From a virus: a DNA stretch of 23,728 nt. The stretch is taken from positions 1 through 23,728 of IMG/VR virus record IMGVR_UViG_3300010297_003417, one strand, 5' to 3'. The notes beneath the pieces were generated by a model that saw only the letters and a program-made list of their open reading frames with translations, did not search any database and was not told where the DNA came from. A program made the position numbers and the translations under genes. Below, in pieces: positions 1-6,668 of this stretch (positions are counted from its first letter, which is position 1; each line of letters starts with the position of its first letter).

Positions 1-9
1 GGTTATGAT

Positions 10-288
10 ATGAGTTTAGCATGGTTATACGGTTCTGATTTTACATTCTTTAGTCAATTGTCAAAAGAATTAATAATACCCAACGCTAAACTTAAAAAAC
101 TCGCGGTGCAAGCGAGTCCTTCGGAAAAAAGATATGCCCCTGGTGATACAGAAGCGTATAATGAAGTGTTAAGACTAACACGTGAATGGGCCTCTAAGGG
201 TTGGTTTAGTATGAGTGATGGTGTTTGGATTAATCATGATATGCACCAAAAACATTGTAAAGAATTTCCAGAAACAGTTGAACTCTAG
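10..288 (+). CDS. Hypothetical protein, possibly 5'-truncated by the window edge
   Basis: This frame codes for 92 residues from the ATG at 10, but it is also open upstream to base 1 (three more codons), and no ribosome binding site can be judged because the window starts here. The true start may therefore lie outside. The product is a mixed-charge soluble protein with no signal peptide or membrane segment; the C-terminal third is rich in His, Asp and Trp (GVWINHDMHQKH). I do not recognise the family. It is followed after 49 bases by a winged-helix gene with its own promoter. Confidence 0.6.
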   Translation: MSLAWLYGSDFTFFSQLSKELIIPNAKLKKLAVQASPSEKRYAPGDTEAYNEVLRLTREWASKGWFSMSDGVWINHDMHQKHCKEFPETVEL

Positions 289-306
289 ATAAAAAGTTAC
301 TATAAT
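278..306 (+). promoter_or_regulatory. Sigma70-like promoter for the winged-helix gene
   Basis: TTGAAC at 278-283 and TATAAT at 301-306 are separated by exactly 17 bases, matching the host sigma70 consensus well. The predicted start of transcription near 313 leaves a short leader with GGAG at 327-330 before the ATG at 338. The -35 box lies in the last codons of the upstream gene. Host-type promoters of this kind are typical of early phage genes. Confidence 0.6.
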
Positions 307-337
307 AAAGACTTTAATATATTAATGGAGAATATAA

Positions 338-604
338 ATGTCAATTTTTGATAAAGTATATAATACATTAGTAGTAGAAGGCAACGAATTAACTGCCAAG
401 CAAATGGCAAATTTTTTCGGTACTACCCCTGCAACAATCGTTGCAAGGATTGCTGATTTGAGAAATAGCGGTAACGCTGTTTATGCAAATAGGAAAACTA
501 ACTCTAAGGGTGTTACAAGAACATTCTACAGAGTTGGAACTCCAACCAAAGCTGTAGTTGCAGCTGGTTATAAAGCTTTGCGTCAAGCTAGAGCAGTAGC
601 CTAA
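338..604 (+). CDS. Small winged-helix/helix-turn-helix DNA-binding protein
   Basis: The 88-residue product starts at ATG 338 with GGAG seven bases upstream. Residues about 15-60 read as a winged helix: ELTAKQMANFFGTTPATIVA followed by RIADLRNSG looks like helix 2-turn-recognition helix, and the Tyr/Arg-rich stretch to about residue 67 would be the wing. The tail is basic and Ala-rich. It is probably a small transcriptional regulator made early, given its own sigma70-like promoter and a strong terminator just behind it, so it forms a single-gene unit. The DNA target is unknown. Similar short winged-helix proteins are common in marine T4-type phages, but I cannot name an orthologue. Confidence 0.75.
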   Translation: MSIFDKVYNTLVVEGNELTAKQMANFFGTTPATIVARIADLRNSGNAVYANRKTNSKGVTRTFYRVGTPTKAVVAAGYKALRQARAVA

Positions 605-614
605 AACAACTAAT

Positions 615-644
615 AAAGGGACCTTCTATAGGTCCCTTTTTTTT
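615..644 (+). terminator. Rho-independent terminator
   Basis: A perfect 10-bp stem (AAAGGGACCT at 615-624 with AGGTCCCTTT at 630-639, loop TCTAT) runs straight into eight T residues at 637-644. It lies 11 bases after the stop codon of the winged-helix gene and closes that unit. Confidence 0.92.
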
Positions 645-679
645 CTTGATTATATGGAGGAAACAAGTTACAATAAATT

Positions 680-1036
680 ATGTTTATTAATACTAGCCAA
701 TCATTAAGATACGATCAGCATGGTCGTAAACGTAAAACTAAATCTTTATCAACTTCTAAACGTAAGTATGATCGTAAAGACTTTAAACCTTACGTTAATA
801 ATAGAACTACTTTAGACGAACTAAGAGAAGCTCAAGCTAAGCAGTATAAGTCCGTCATGGAAGAAGCTATGAAAGATGGATCATGGATTAAGTTAGCAGG
901 TGGTACTGGTAAAAGAGAGAGCCCTAAGTATACTGGTACGTTAGTTAAAGGTATAGCTACTATGCATAAGTCTAATGCAGTACCTGTTATTAACGATCAA
1001 GAGGCTAAAGATATTGCGAGAATGCGACGTGGTTGA
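680..1036 (+). CDS. Hypothetical basic protein
   Basis: This 118-residue protein is strongly basic, with an Arg/Lys-rich N-terminal third (HGRKRKTKSLSTSKRKYDRK) and a basic C-terminus. The composition suggests binding to nucleic acid or a structural role, but no domain is recognisable. GGAGG at 656-660 lies 19 bases before the ATG, further than ideal, so the start is somewhat uncertain; no better in-frame start is visible. It ends in TGA at 1034-1036, overlapping the likely GTG start of the following oxygenase by 8 bases. Confidence 0.75.
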   Translation: MFINTSQSLRYDQHGRKRKTKSLSTSKRKYDRKDFKPYVNNRTTLDELREAQAKQYKSVMEEAMKDGSWIKLAGGTGKRESPKYTGTLVKGIATMHKSNAVPVINDQEAKDIARMRRG

Positions 1037-1694
1037 TAAACATTTTATCCATTACGGTTATCTTAAACTAGATCAGTTTATACCAAAACGTCTCATTGAT
1101 GATATGTTTAAATGGTATAATGATAATTTCTCAAGCTTTGTTTATACTAATGATTATCCTATGACGGGTACTACCTGGTGTTTAGATTCAGCTAAATGGG
1201 AAGACGCTGAACCATTTAATAGAACTCAAAATTATATTATTAATAAGATGCAAGAAATGTTTCATATGAGAGTGGTACCCACTTATAATATGGGACGTGT
1301 TTATACTAAAGATACAACTGGTATGGTTAAACATAGAGATAGATCACCTTGCGAAATTTCATTTACATTACCATTAGCTTATGATGGGTTAACATGGCCT
1401 ATTAACGTGAGAACTTCAAAAGGACCTAGAGCTATAAATTTAAAAGTTGGTGACGCTCTTTTATATAAAGGTTGTGATGTTGATCATTGGAGAGATGATA
1501 ACAGACATAGTAATGTTTTATATCAACATTATTTTCATTTTTATGATTTAGAATCAGAAACAGGATCATTTTTAGATTATTTTAATAACAAAGGTAGAGA
1601 CTGGCCTGGTGCTTTTGATCGTATGGAACAACTTAATGATTTACCTCCTCTATCAGAAAATGATAGGGCCAAATACATTGAAAAAAACGGTTGA
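1029..1694 (+). CDS. 2-oxoglutarate/Fe(II)-dependent oxygenase-like protein
   Basis: From the GTG at 1029 the product is 221 residues. It carries the double-stranded beta-helix signature of 2OG/Fe(II) oxygenases: H102-x-D104 in MVKHRDRSP as the first two metal ligands and H153 in DVDHWRDD as the likely third, with an Arg in the following strand (R159 or nearby) to hold 2-oxoglutarate. GDALLYKG is the strand before the distal His. The substrate is unknown; phage members of this superfamily hydroxylate proteins or nucleobases. The frame is open to an ATG at 975, but that would overlap the upstream gene by 62 bases and add residues that do not look like the fold, so I prefer GTG 1029. Confidence 0.75.
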   Translation: MVDKHFIHYGYLKLDQFIPKRLIDDMFKWYNDNFSSFVYTNDYPMTGTTWCLDSAKWEDAEPFNRTQNYIINKMQEMFHMRVVPTYNMGRVYTKDTTGMVKHRDRSPCEISFTLPLAYDGLTWPINVRTSKGPRAINLKVGDALLYKGCDVDHWRDDNRHSNVLYQHYFHFYDLESETGSFLDYFNNKGRDWPGAFDRMEQLNDLPPLSENDRAKYIEKNG

Positions 1695-1718
1695 TTTTTT
1701 TCGTATATATTATACAAT
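1691..1718 (+). promoter_or_regulatory. Possible sigma70-like promoter
   Basis: TTGATT at 1691-1696 and TACAAT at 1713-1718 are 16 bases apart, and a further TATAAT follows at 1718-1723. The gene starting at 1741 has GGAG at 1731-1734. The region is extremely A+T-rich, so a chance match is possible; the call rests on the same layout recurring before the genes at 338 and 2070. Confidence 0.4.
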
Positions 1719-1740
1719 ATAATTTTATAGGAGAAAAAAA

Positions 1741-2031
1741 ATGATGGATTTTTTAAATATACCAACTGATACTTGGAAACTTTCACCAGAAGAGCAAGCA
1801 GCATTAAAACATTATACTGTTAAAGTTATTCGTGATACTAAAGTTATTAAAAGCGTTGATTGTTCTTTATATGATCAAGCATTAACTGAACTAGATAGAT
1901 TTTCTAGTTATGGTGAGTCTGACACAAAAGATACAATTGTTTTGTGTCAGGGTGATAATAATAAAATTTTAAGATACTTTAAAAATGGAAAAACTTTCGT
2001 CAATGGAGTTGACTTCCATTCAAAAAGTTAA
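1741..2031 (+). CDS. Hypothetical protein
   Basis: The 96-residue acidic, soluble protein begins at ATG 1741 (an adjacent ATG at 1744 is equally possible), with GGAG seven bases upstream in TAGGAGAAAAAAA. It has no signal peptide, membrane helix or motif that I recognise. It lies between a 2OG oxygenase and a DUF932 protein, and the -35 box of the next gene's promoter is embedded in its 3' end. Function unknown. Confidence 0.75.
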   Translation: MMDFLNIPTDTWKLSPEEQAALKHYTVKVIRDTKVIKSVDCSLYDQALTELDRFSSYGESDTKDTIVLCQGDNNKILRYFKNGKTFVNGVDFHSKS

Positions 2032-2037
2032 TATAAT
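2009..2037 (+). promoter_or_regulatory. Sigma70-like promoter for the DUF932 gene
   Basis: TTGACT at 2009-2014, a 17-base spacer and TATAAT at 2032-2037 form the best sigma70-like promoter in the window. Transcription would begin near 2044, leaving a short leader with AAGGAA at 2057-2062 before the ATG at 2070. Confidence 0.65.
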
Positions 2038-2069
2038 TATTAAATAATAAATTAATAAGGAAATATATT

Positions 2070-3005
2070 ATGGCACATATGGTAGAAACAATGGCTTATG
2101 CAGGAGAGGTACCTTGGCATGGGTTAGGAACTAGAGTACCTAATGATCTTTCACCAGAGCAGATGATGACATCTGCTGGACTTGATTGGTCAGTTGAAAA
2201 ACAAACTTTAGTAACTCTTGAAGGTATAGAAGTACCTGAAAAGAAAGCTTTAGTTAGAAGTTCTGATAATAAAGTATTAGATATTGTCGGAAAAGATTGG
2301 AACCCTGTACAAAATATCGAAGCGTTTAAGTTTTTCGATGACTTCGTCAAATCAGGTGATATGATGATGGATACAGCTGGTTCTTTAAAAGGTGGTCAGA
2401 TCGTTTGGGGTCTAGCTAAGATAAATGAATCGTTCGAATTGTTTGGCGGCGATCAAGTTGATTCATATTTACTGTTTAGTAACCCTCATAGATTTGGTCA
2501 ATCTATTGATGTTAGATTTACACCTATTAGAGTTGTATGTAATAATACTTTAACCTTATCTTTATCTACTACTTCTGATAATGCAGTTAAGCTTAATCAT
2601 AAGAGACCATTCGATGCAGATGAAGTTAAAAAGATGTTAGGTATTGCCAATCTTAAACTTACTAAGTATAAAGAAATGGCTGAGTTCTTAGGTAGCAAAA
2701 GATACGAGTTGGATACAGTTAGACATTATTTTAATGATCTATTTCCAACATACTCAAAGAAAGAGTCAGATGAGCTTGTTATATCTAGACCAGGTCAAAG
2801 ATTAGAAGAGTTACTTTCAACACAGCCTGGAGCAAATTATGCTAGAGGTTCATGGTGGTCAGCATTTAATGCAGTAACTTACTTTACTGATCATGAGAGA
2901 GGTACTGATACTGATGCAAGAATGCAATCAGCATGGTATGGTCAATCTAAAAACTTAAAGTTAAAGGCTCTAGAAAAAGCAATAGAGTATGCTGAAGCAG
3001 CCTAA
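2070..3005 (+). CDS. DUF932 family phage/plasmid-like protein
   Basis: The 311-residue product has the hallmark N-terminus of the DUF932 (phage/plasmid-like, TIGR03299) family: MAHMVETMAYAGEVPWHGLG, followed by the long mixed alpha/beta domain with conserved stretches such as DSYLLFSNPHRFGQS and VRFTPIRVVCNNTL. Members are widespread in phages and plasmids and are probably made early. Their biochemical role is not established; involvement in DNA metabolism is sometimes assumed from context only. The start is well supported by AAGGAA eight bases upstream, and a strong sigma70-like promoter precedes it. The 3' end overlaps the next gene by 17 bases, suggesting coupled translation. Confidence 0.9.
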   Translation: MAHMVETMAYAGEVPWHGLGTRVPNDLSPEQMMTSAGLDWSVEKQTLVTLEGIEVPEKKALVRSSDNKVLDIVGKDWNPVQNIEAFKFFDDFVKSGDMMMDTAGSLKGGQIVWGLAKINESFELFGGDQVDSYLLFSNPHRFGQSIDVRFTPIRVVCNNTLTLSLSTTSDNAVKLNHKRPFDADEVKKMLGIANLKLTKYKEMAEFLGSKRYELDTVRHYFNDLFPTYSKKESDELVISRPGQRLEELLSTQPGANYARGSWWSAFNAVTYFTDHERGTDTDARMQSAWYGQSKNLKLKALEKAIEYAEAA

Positions 3006-3495
3006 TTGGGTTTCCTCCGAAGAGTTGGTAAGTGCGGTCAATGATCGCACTCCACTCTTTATACCCAATGCATTAGATAATTTAGACTACAATTGGGATG
3101 ATGTAATTGAATGTTTAAATATAGATAATGTACCACAAAAATGGATGCAATATGGTGGTTTTGTTTGTGAAAAATTAACTAATAGATTTATAACGATAGT
3201 TGAATTAGGTATGCTTTTAAAAGCTGCCTTTCCCCCTAGAACAAACGATATGACAATACATCTCTATGGATCATTCTCGCATCGTTCTGAGACCTTCGGT
3301 ATGCATAGAGATACTGCTGATGTGTTTTTTATTCAAGGTAAGGGCAAGACTAAATTTGACTTTGAATTTAATAGAAGCTATAATTTAAGAATGGGAGATT
3401 GTTTATATATACCAAGAGGTGTTTATCATGACCCTAAACCAATAACCCCAAGGTTTGGTTTTTCAATAGGATTAGAAAACGGAAGATATGATTGA
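2989..3495 (+). CDS. JmjC/cupin-like Fe(II) oxygenase
   Basis: The 168-residue protein carries a cupin-type metal site: H106-x-D108 in GMHRDTADVFF and H147 in the typical LYIPRGVYH turn, with R155 in a position that could bind 2-oxoglutarate. The phrase GDCLYIPRGVYHD is characteristic of JmjC/cupin_4 hydroxylases of the ribosomal oxygenase type, which hydroxylate protein side chains. The protein is shorter than cellular members, keeping only the core barrel. The ATG at 2989 lies inside the end of the DUF932 gene (17-base overlap). It is the second of four predicted Fe(II) oxygenases in the window. The substrate is unknown. Confidence 0.75.
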   Translation: MLKQPNWVSSEELVSAVNDRTPLFIPNALDNLDYNWDDVIECLNIDNVPQKWMQYGGFVCEKLTNRFITIVELGMLLKAAFPPRTNDMTIHLYGSFSHRSETFGMHRDTADVFFIQGKGKTKFDFEFNRSYNLRMGDCLYIPRGVYHDPKPITPRFGFSIGLENGRYD

Positions 3496-3655
3496 ATTAA
3501 CAGTATTTTTAATAATCGGTATAGGCATGATAGCTCAATATTATGGTTATAGACAAGGACATAAAGCAGGTGCATCTTCAATGTATGATATGCTTTATAA
3601 TAAAGGTGAAAAGAAAGGCAATTTTGTTATTGTAAGACTACAAATAGAAGATTAA
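3488..3655 (+). CDS. Small single-pass membrane protein
   Basis: A 55-residue frame starts at ATG 3488, inside the 3' end of the oxygenase gene, and ends in TAA at 3653-3655, where TAATG fuses its stop to the start of the next gene. The N-terminus (about residues 2-19, IELTVFLIIGIGMIAQYY) is one hydrophobic helix; the rest is polar and basic (GYRQGHKAG, NKGEKKG). The tight junctions on both sides and the filled 160-base gap argue that it is real. Function unknown; small inner-membrane phage proteins often act on host envelope functions, but nothing here shows that. Confidence 0.7.
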   Translation: MIELTVFLIIGIGMIAQYYGYRQGHKAGASSMYDMLYNKGEKKGNFVIVRLQIED

Positions 3656-4089
3656 TGGATATTATTTTTGATATAGATGGAACTTTAATGGATGTTAATC
3701 ACAGACGTAAGTTTGTTGATGGCTCTATGGGTAAAAAAGACTGGAAAGGTTTTAATGATGCTATGAAAGATGATGCTAAACAAGAACAAGTATGGTTCTT
3801 AGCACAGACTTTAATTGATGCAGGTCATAGAATTATTATTTTGACTGGTAGAAGCATGGACCAGCAAGCTATATCAAAAATACAACTAGCAGATCTTCAA
3901 TATGATTTTATGCTTATGAGACCTAATGATGAGTTCTGCTCTGATGAGCAGCTTAAATCTGATATGTTAGATCATGTTAGAGGGTTAGGTTATGATCCTA
4001 AAATTGTTTTTGATGATAGAGATGCTGTTGTTGATATGTGGAGACAAAGAGGACTACTTTGTTGTCAAGTTCAAAGAGGTAATTTTTAA
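3655..4089 (+). CDS. HAD-family polynucleotide 3'-phosphatase (PseT phosphatase-domain-like)
   Basis: The 144-residue protein has all HAD motifs: D6-x-D8 in FDIDGTL, T64 in ILTGRS, K101, and the acidic FDDRD at 119-123. The C-terminus, DDRDAVVDMWRQRGLLCCQV, closely matches the end of the T4 PseT (Pnkp) phosphatase domain as I recall it. T4 Pnkp is a kinase-phosphatase fusion that repairs cleaved RNA ends; here the kinase half is absent and the protein begins directly at the phosphatase domain. It probably removes 3'-phosphates from nucleic acid ends, possibly with a separate kinase elsewhere. It overlaps its neighbours by one base on each side (TAATG). Confidence 0.85.
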   Translation: MDIIFDIDGTLMDVNHRRKFVDGSMGKKDWKGFNDAMKDDAKQEQVWFLAQTLIDAGHRIIILTGRSMDQQAISKIQLADLQYDFMLMRPNDEFCSDEQLKSDMLDHVRGLGYDPKIVFDDRDAVVDMWRQRGLLCCQVQRGNF

Positions 4090-4370
4090 TGGGACAATAT
4101 GCTGATAAAGTTGAACAAAGAAGAATAGAAATAGAAGCGGAGGAATGGGCAAAGGGTATTAAAAGTATCCATGCTCATTCTATAAGTAGTATGTGGTATG
4201 ATAATAGACCTCAGGATACTGATGGTAAAGGTGTTCTTGATATAGAATATAATAACGGGAAGGTTGTTAGAACATTAGAAAACGGTCAAAAAATTACTAT
4301 GCATAAAGGTCTCGATAAAAAAGAGATTTTAAGGGAGTATGTAAGAAGTGGCAGTTTCCATCAAATGTAA
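4089..4370 (+). CDS. Hypothetical protein
   Basis: A 93-residue soluble protein starting at ATG 4089 in the TAATG junction with the phosphatase gene. The N-terminal third is a charged predicted helix (VEQRRIEIEAEEWAKG), followed by a likely beta-rich part (LDIEYNNGKVVRTLENGQK). No known domain is evident. It overlaps the GTG start of the sulfotransferase gene by 23 bases, so the two are probably translationally coupled. Confidence 0.75.
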   Translation: MGQYADKVEQRRIEIEAEEWAKGIKSIHAHSISSMWYDNRPQDTDGKGVLDIEYNNGKVVRTLENGQKITMHKGLDKKEILREYVRSGSFHQM

Positions 4371-5100
4371 CAAATTTAAAAATAGATTTTGGTTTAGTGC
4401 ATGCCCTAAAACCGGCACTCAATCAATTGAAGCAATAATAAAAGAAAATTTTGAACACAGTCATTCATTTACTGATGAGTTTCATGAAAAAGTAGCTAAA
4501 ATAATAAATCTTCCACAATTTTATAAAAGAGATGCCTTGTTTGGTACTATTAGAAATCCATGGGAAAGATTAGTTAGTAATTTTAATTATCAAAAAAAAT
4601 CAGTTGAGACAAAAATTGAGTACTTAGCAAAACCTGAAGAGTATGAAAAAGATTTTCCACGTAAACAATGGCATTATAAAAATGATATCTGGGTAAATAG
4701 TTTATATCTTGCTGCTGATCAAATATATAACACATTTGATAATTATATAAAATGGTGTAATAGATTTTCTGGGATGCATGTTTACGAAAAAGGTTATTTT
4801 AGAGATAATGTTATTAAACTTATTAATGATTTTGATACACCTGTAGCGTTTGGAATTAATACTCAAACGGAATGGTATGCAGGTAGAGATATTCATTTGC
4901 TATATTTACTTAAAATAGAAGAACCAGAACCTATTATTGATTTTTTTAGAGATGTTTTTGATACTAAAATAGAAGAGCTACCTTTTGTAAATGTTACTGG
5001 TAACGGAAAAGAATATAGAGATTATTATACACCTAAATTGAGAAAAACGGTAGATATTTTAGAACGACCTATAATATTATCTGGTAACTATAAATACTAA
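4348..5100 (+). CDS. Sulfotransferase-like protein
   Basis: The 250-residue product starts at GTG 4348 with GGGAG at 4333-4337. Near the N-terminus, FSACPKTGTQSIE (17-28) is the P-loop-like 5'-phosphosulfate binding motif, and GTIRNPWERLVSNF (66-79) is the 3'-phosphate binding motif with Arg69 and Ser77. This pair defines PAPS-dependent sulfotransferases. Such enzymes move sulfate from PAPS to a hydroxyl or amine of a glycan or small molecule. The protein lies in a run of modification enzymes (oxygenases, SGNH-like proteins, carbamoyltransferase), suggesting a shared target such as a glycan or modified surface. The acceptor cannot be read from sequence. Confidence 0.8.
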   Translation: MAVSIKCNKFKNRFWFSACPKTGTQSIEAIIKENFEHSHSFTDEFHEKVAKIINLPQFYKRDALFGTIRNPWERLVSNFNYQKKSVETKIEYLAKPEEYEKDFPRKQWHYKNDIWVNSLYLAADQIYNTFDNYIKWCNRFSGMHVYEKGYFRDNVIKLINDFDTPVAFGINTQTEWYAGRDIHLLYLLKIEEPEPIIDFFRDVFDTKIEELPFVNVTGNGKEYRDYYTPKLRKTVDILERPIILSGNYKY

Positions 5101-5101
5101 T

Positions 5102-5767
5102 ATGAAAATTATACAAAGAGGTGATGTTACATTTGTTGATGATTTATTCACAGAGAGTGAAATAAATCGTATGGATCAATATTTTTCTGAATATACTTTA
5201 TGGGGGTTAGGGTATGATGAGCTTGATTATGGTGCATCTACCGCAACATTATGTAGATCATTAAAATGGGATCAATGGGTAGGTGTGCATCGTATATTTA
5301 ATGATATTCAATTAGTAATGAAAAAAAGATTACACCAATCTACAGAAATAAAAGTGCCTCTTTTTTCTAGATGTCTTATTAACAATTTTAAATTTGGTGA
5401 TTCACCTATGTTTCATAGAGACTCACCTAGCAGCCCTGAAGGTAGAACATTTATGGTTTACCCTAATAAGGTATGGGATCATAATTGGGGTGGTTATACC
5501 GTTTTTGCAGATGATGATTTTGATGTTATTAATGTTGCTGCTCCGAAACCGGGTAGAATTGTTATATTCCCAGGCAAAATATTACATGCAGGTGTTGCAC
5601 CTACTAAAATACATAAAGGGTATGGAAGATTTTCAATAGCTTATCAAGACCCGATAGGTAATCCAAAACAAGAAGATCTTAAACATTGTAAACCAAAAGA
5701 TATTAATAAAACATCTATGGTTGAAATATACGGGGATAATTATTACGAATTAAACCCAACCAATTAA
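5102..5767 (+). CDS. 2OG-Fe(II) oxygenase (prolyl 4-hydroxylase-like)
   Basis: The 221-residue protein has a complete 2OG/Fe(II) site: H105-x-D107 in FHRDSPSS, H162 in GKILHAGV, and R176 in GYGRFSIAYQ as the 2-oxoglutarate Arg. GRIVIFPGKILHAG is the usual strand-turn before the distal His. This matches the P4H-type oxygenases often found in marine T4-type phages. Substrates are unknown: protein hydroxylation and nucleobase or sugar oxidation are all possible. It starts one base after the sulfotransferase stop codon and sits in the same transcription unit. Confidence 0.82.
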   Translation: MKIIQRGDVTFVDDLFTESEINRMDQYFSEYTLWGLGYDELDYGASTATLCRSLKWDQWVGVHRIFNDIQLVMKKRLHQSTEIKVPLFSRCLINNFKFGDSPMFHRDSPSSPEGRTFMVYPNKVWDHNWGGYTVFADDDFDVINVAAPKPGRIVIFPGKILHAGVAPTKIHKGYGRFSIAYQDPIGNPKQEDLKHCKPKDINKTSMVEIYGDNYYELNPTN

Positions 5768-5769
5768 TT

Positions 5770-5910
5770 ATGAACGATTTTGAAGCTTTAGAAAAAATAA
5801 AAAATAAAAAAAATAAAAGACCCTTTTTTATAAGATGGTATATGAAATTAATTGCCAAATATAAATTGTGGAAAATGAAAAAAAACGATCCGTTTATATA
5901 TGAGGAATAA
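5770..5910 (+). CDS. Short basic protein (46 residues)
   Basis: A 46-residue frame from ATG 5770 to TAA 5910 fills the gap between the oxygenase and the first SGNH-like gene, with two bases on either side. It is rich in Lys (KIKNKKNKRP, KMKKNDP) and has an aromatic/hydrophobic middle (FFIRWYMKLIAKYKLW) that could lie along a membrane or bind nucleic acid. The tight fit suggests a real gene, but coding evidence in such A-rich DNA is weak. No family recognised. Confidence 0.5.
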   Translation: MNDFEALEKIKNKKNKRPFFIRWYMKLIAKYKLWKMKKNDPFIYEE

Positions 5911-5912
5911 TT

Positions 5913-6668
5913 ATGATTTATACTAATGGTTGTAGTTATACATATGGTATTGGATGTGCACAGCATGATTCTGCAGAAGATTGTAAGAAGTATTGCTGGC
6001 CAACTAAATTAAGTGAATTATTAAATGATTCAGTAATAAACGAATCTATACCAGGATCAAGTAATTTAAGAATAGCTAGGGATACAATAACAGCATTAGC
6101 TAAAGATGAATTTAAAATTGCTATTGTTATGTGGTCAGATGTTTGTAGAACAGAATTATTTAGACCAGGTGAAGGTGAATTTAGACAAATTAGCATGGCA
6201 CAAATTACTCCACAAAATGTAAGTAATATTAAATCTTTCTACCATAAGGAAGCTTTTGAAAGTTATTATGGTTTTATTAGTTCAGATGAACGAGCTTTAC
6301 TTGAATCGCTCACTTTAATGCTTGGGGTTAATGCAATGGCCAAAGCTAGAAATATACCCTTAATTAATTTACATTTTAAAAAGAACTTTAATCGATATTA
6401 TAGACATGTTCTTAAGAAAGCTGAAAAAATGAAAGATATAACACATAAAACACTAATAGGTGATGTAAATAAATTAAAAGATGCTATTTTAGAAACTAAT
6501 AATCATTTTTTTGGTTTTGATTCAGAATACGGTTCATTTGAATGGTTTGTTAAAGAAAATGATTTACCATTTTCTAATTTTTCTTTAGGTCATCCTGGTA
6601 GAGAAGCACATGAAGAGATGGCAAAATGGATTCACAATTATATTATAGAAAATGACTTGGTTAGTTAA
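5913..6668 (+). CDS. SGNH/GDSL hydrolase-like protein, copy 1
   Basis: The 251-residue protein has SGNH-fold landmarks: block I TNGCSYTYG with Ser8 as the putative nucleophile, block II PGSSN (47-51) with Gly and Asn for the oxyanion hole, a buried strand IAIVMWSD (69-76), and C-terminal GHPGREAH (226-233) containing the catalytic-type His227. The Asp normally three residues before that His is replaced by Ser224, so the triad may be a Ser-His dyad or the protein may not hydrolyse esters. A typical role would be adding or removing O-acetyl groups on a glycan. A paralogue of the same length follows, overlapping by 17 bases. Confidence 0.72.
   Translation: MIYTNGCSYTYGIGCAQHDSAEDCKKYCWPTKLSELLNDSVINESIPGSSNLRIARDTITALAKDEFKIAIVMWSDVCRTELFRPGEGEFRQISMAQITPQNVSNIKSFYHKEAFESYYGFISSDERALLESLTLMLGVNAMAKARNIPLINLHFKKNFNRYYRHVLKKAEKMKDITHKTLIGDVNKLKDAILETNNHFFGFDSEYGSFEWFVKENDLPFSNFSLGHPGREAHEEMAKWIHNYIIENDLVS

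Noticed and set aside
646-674. TTGATT-17-TACAAT promoter-like pair after the first terminator
   Set aside because: Its -10 box ends five bases before ATG 680, so the transcript would start at or beyond the start codon of the gene it should serve.
5089-5096. Exact T4 late promoter box TATAAATA
   Set aside because: It codes for the last residues of the sulfotransferase and lies only five bases before the next start codon, so transcription would begin inside that gene. A chance match in A+T-rich DNA is more likely.
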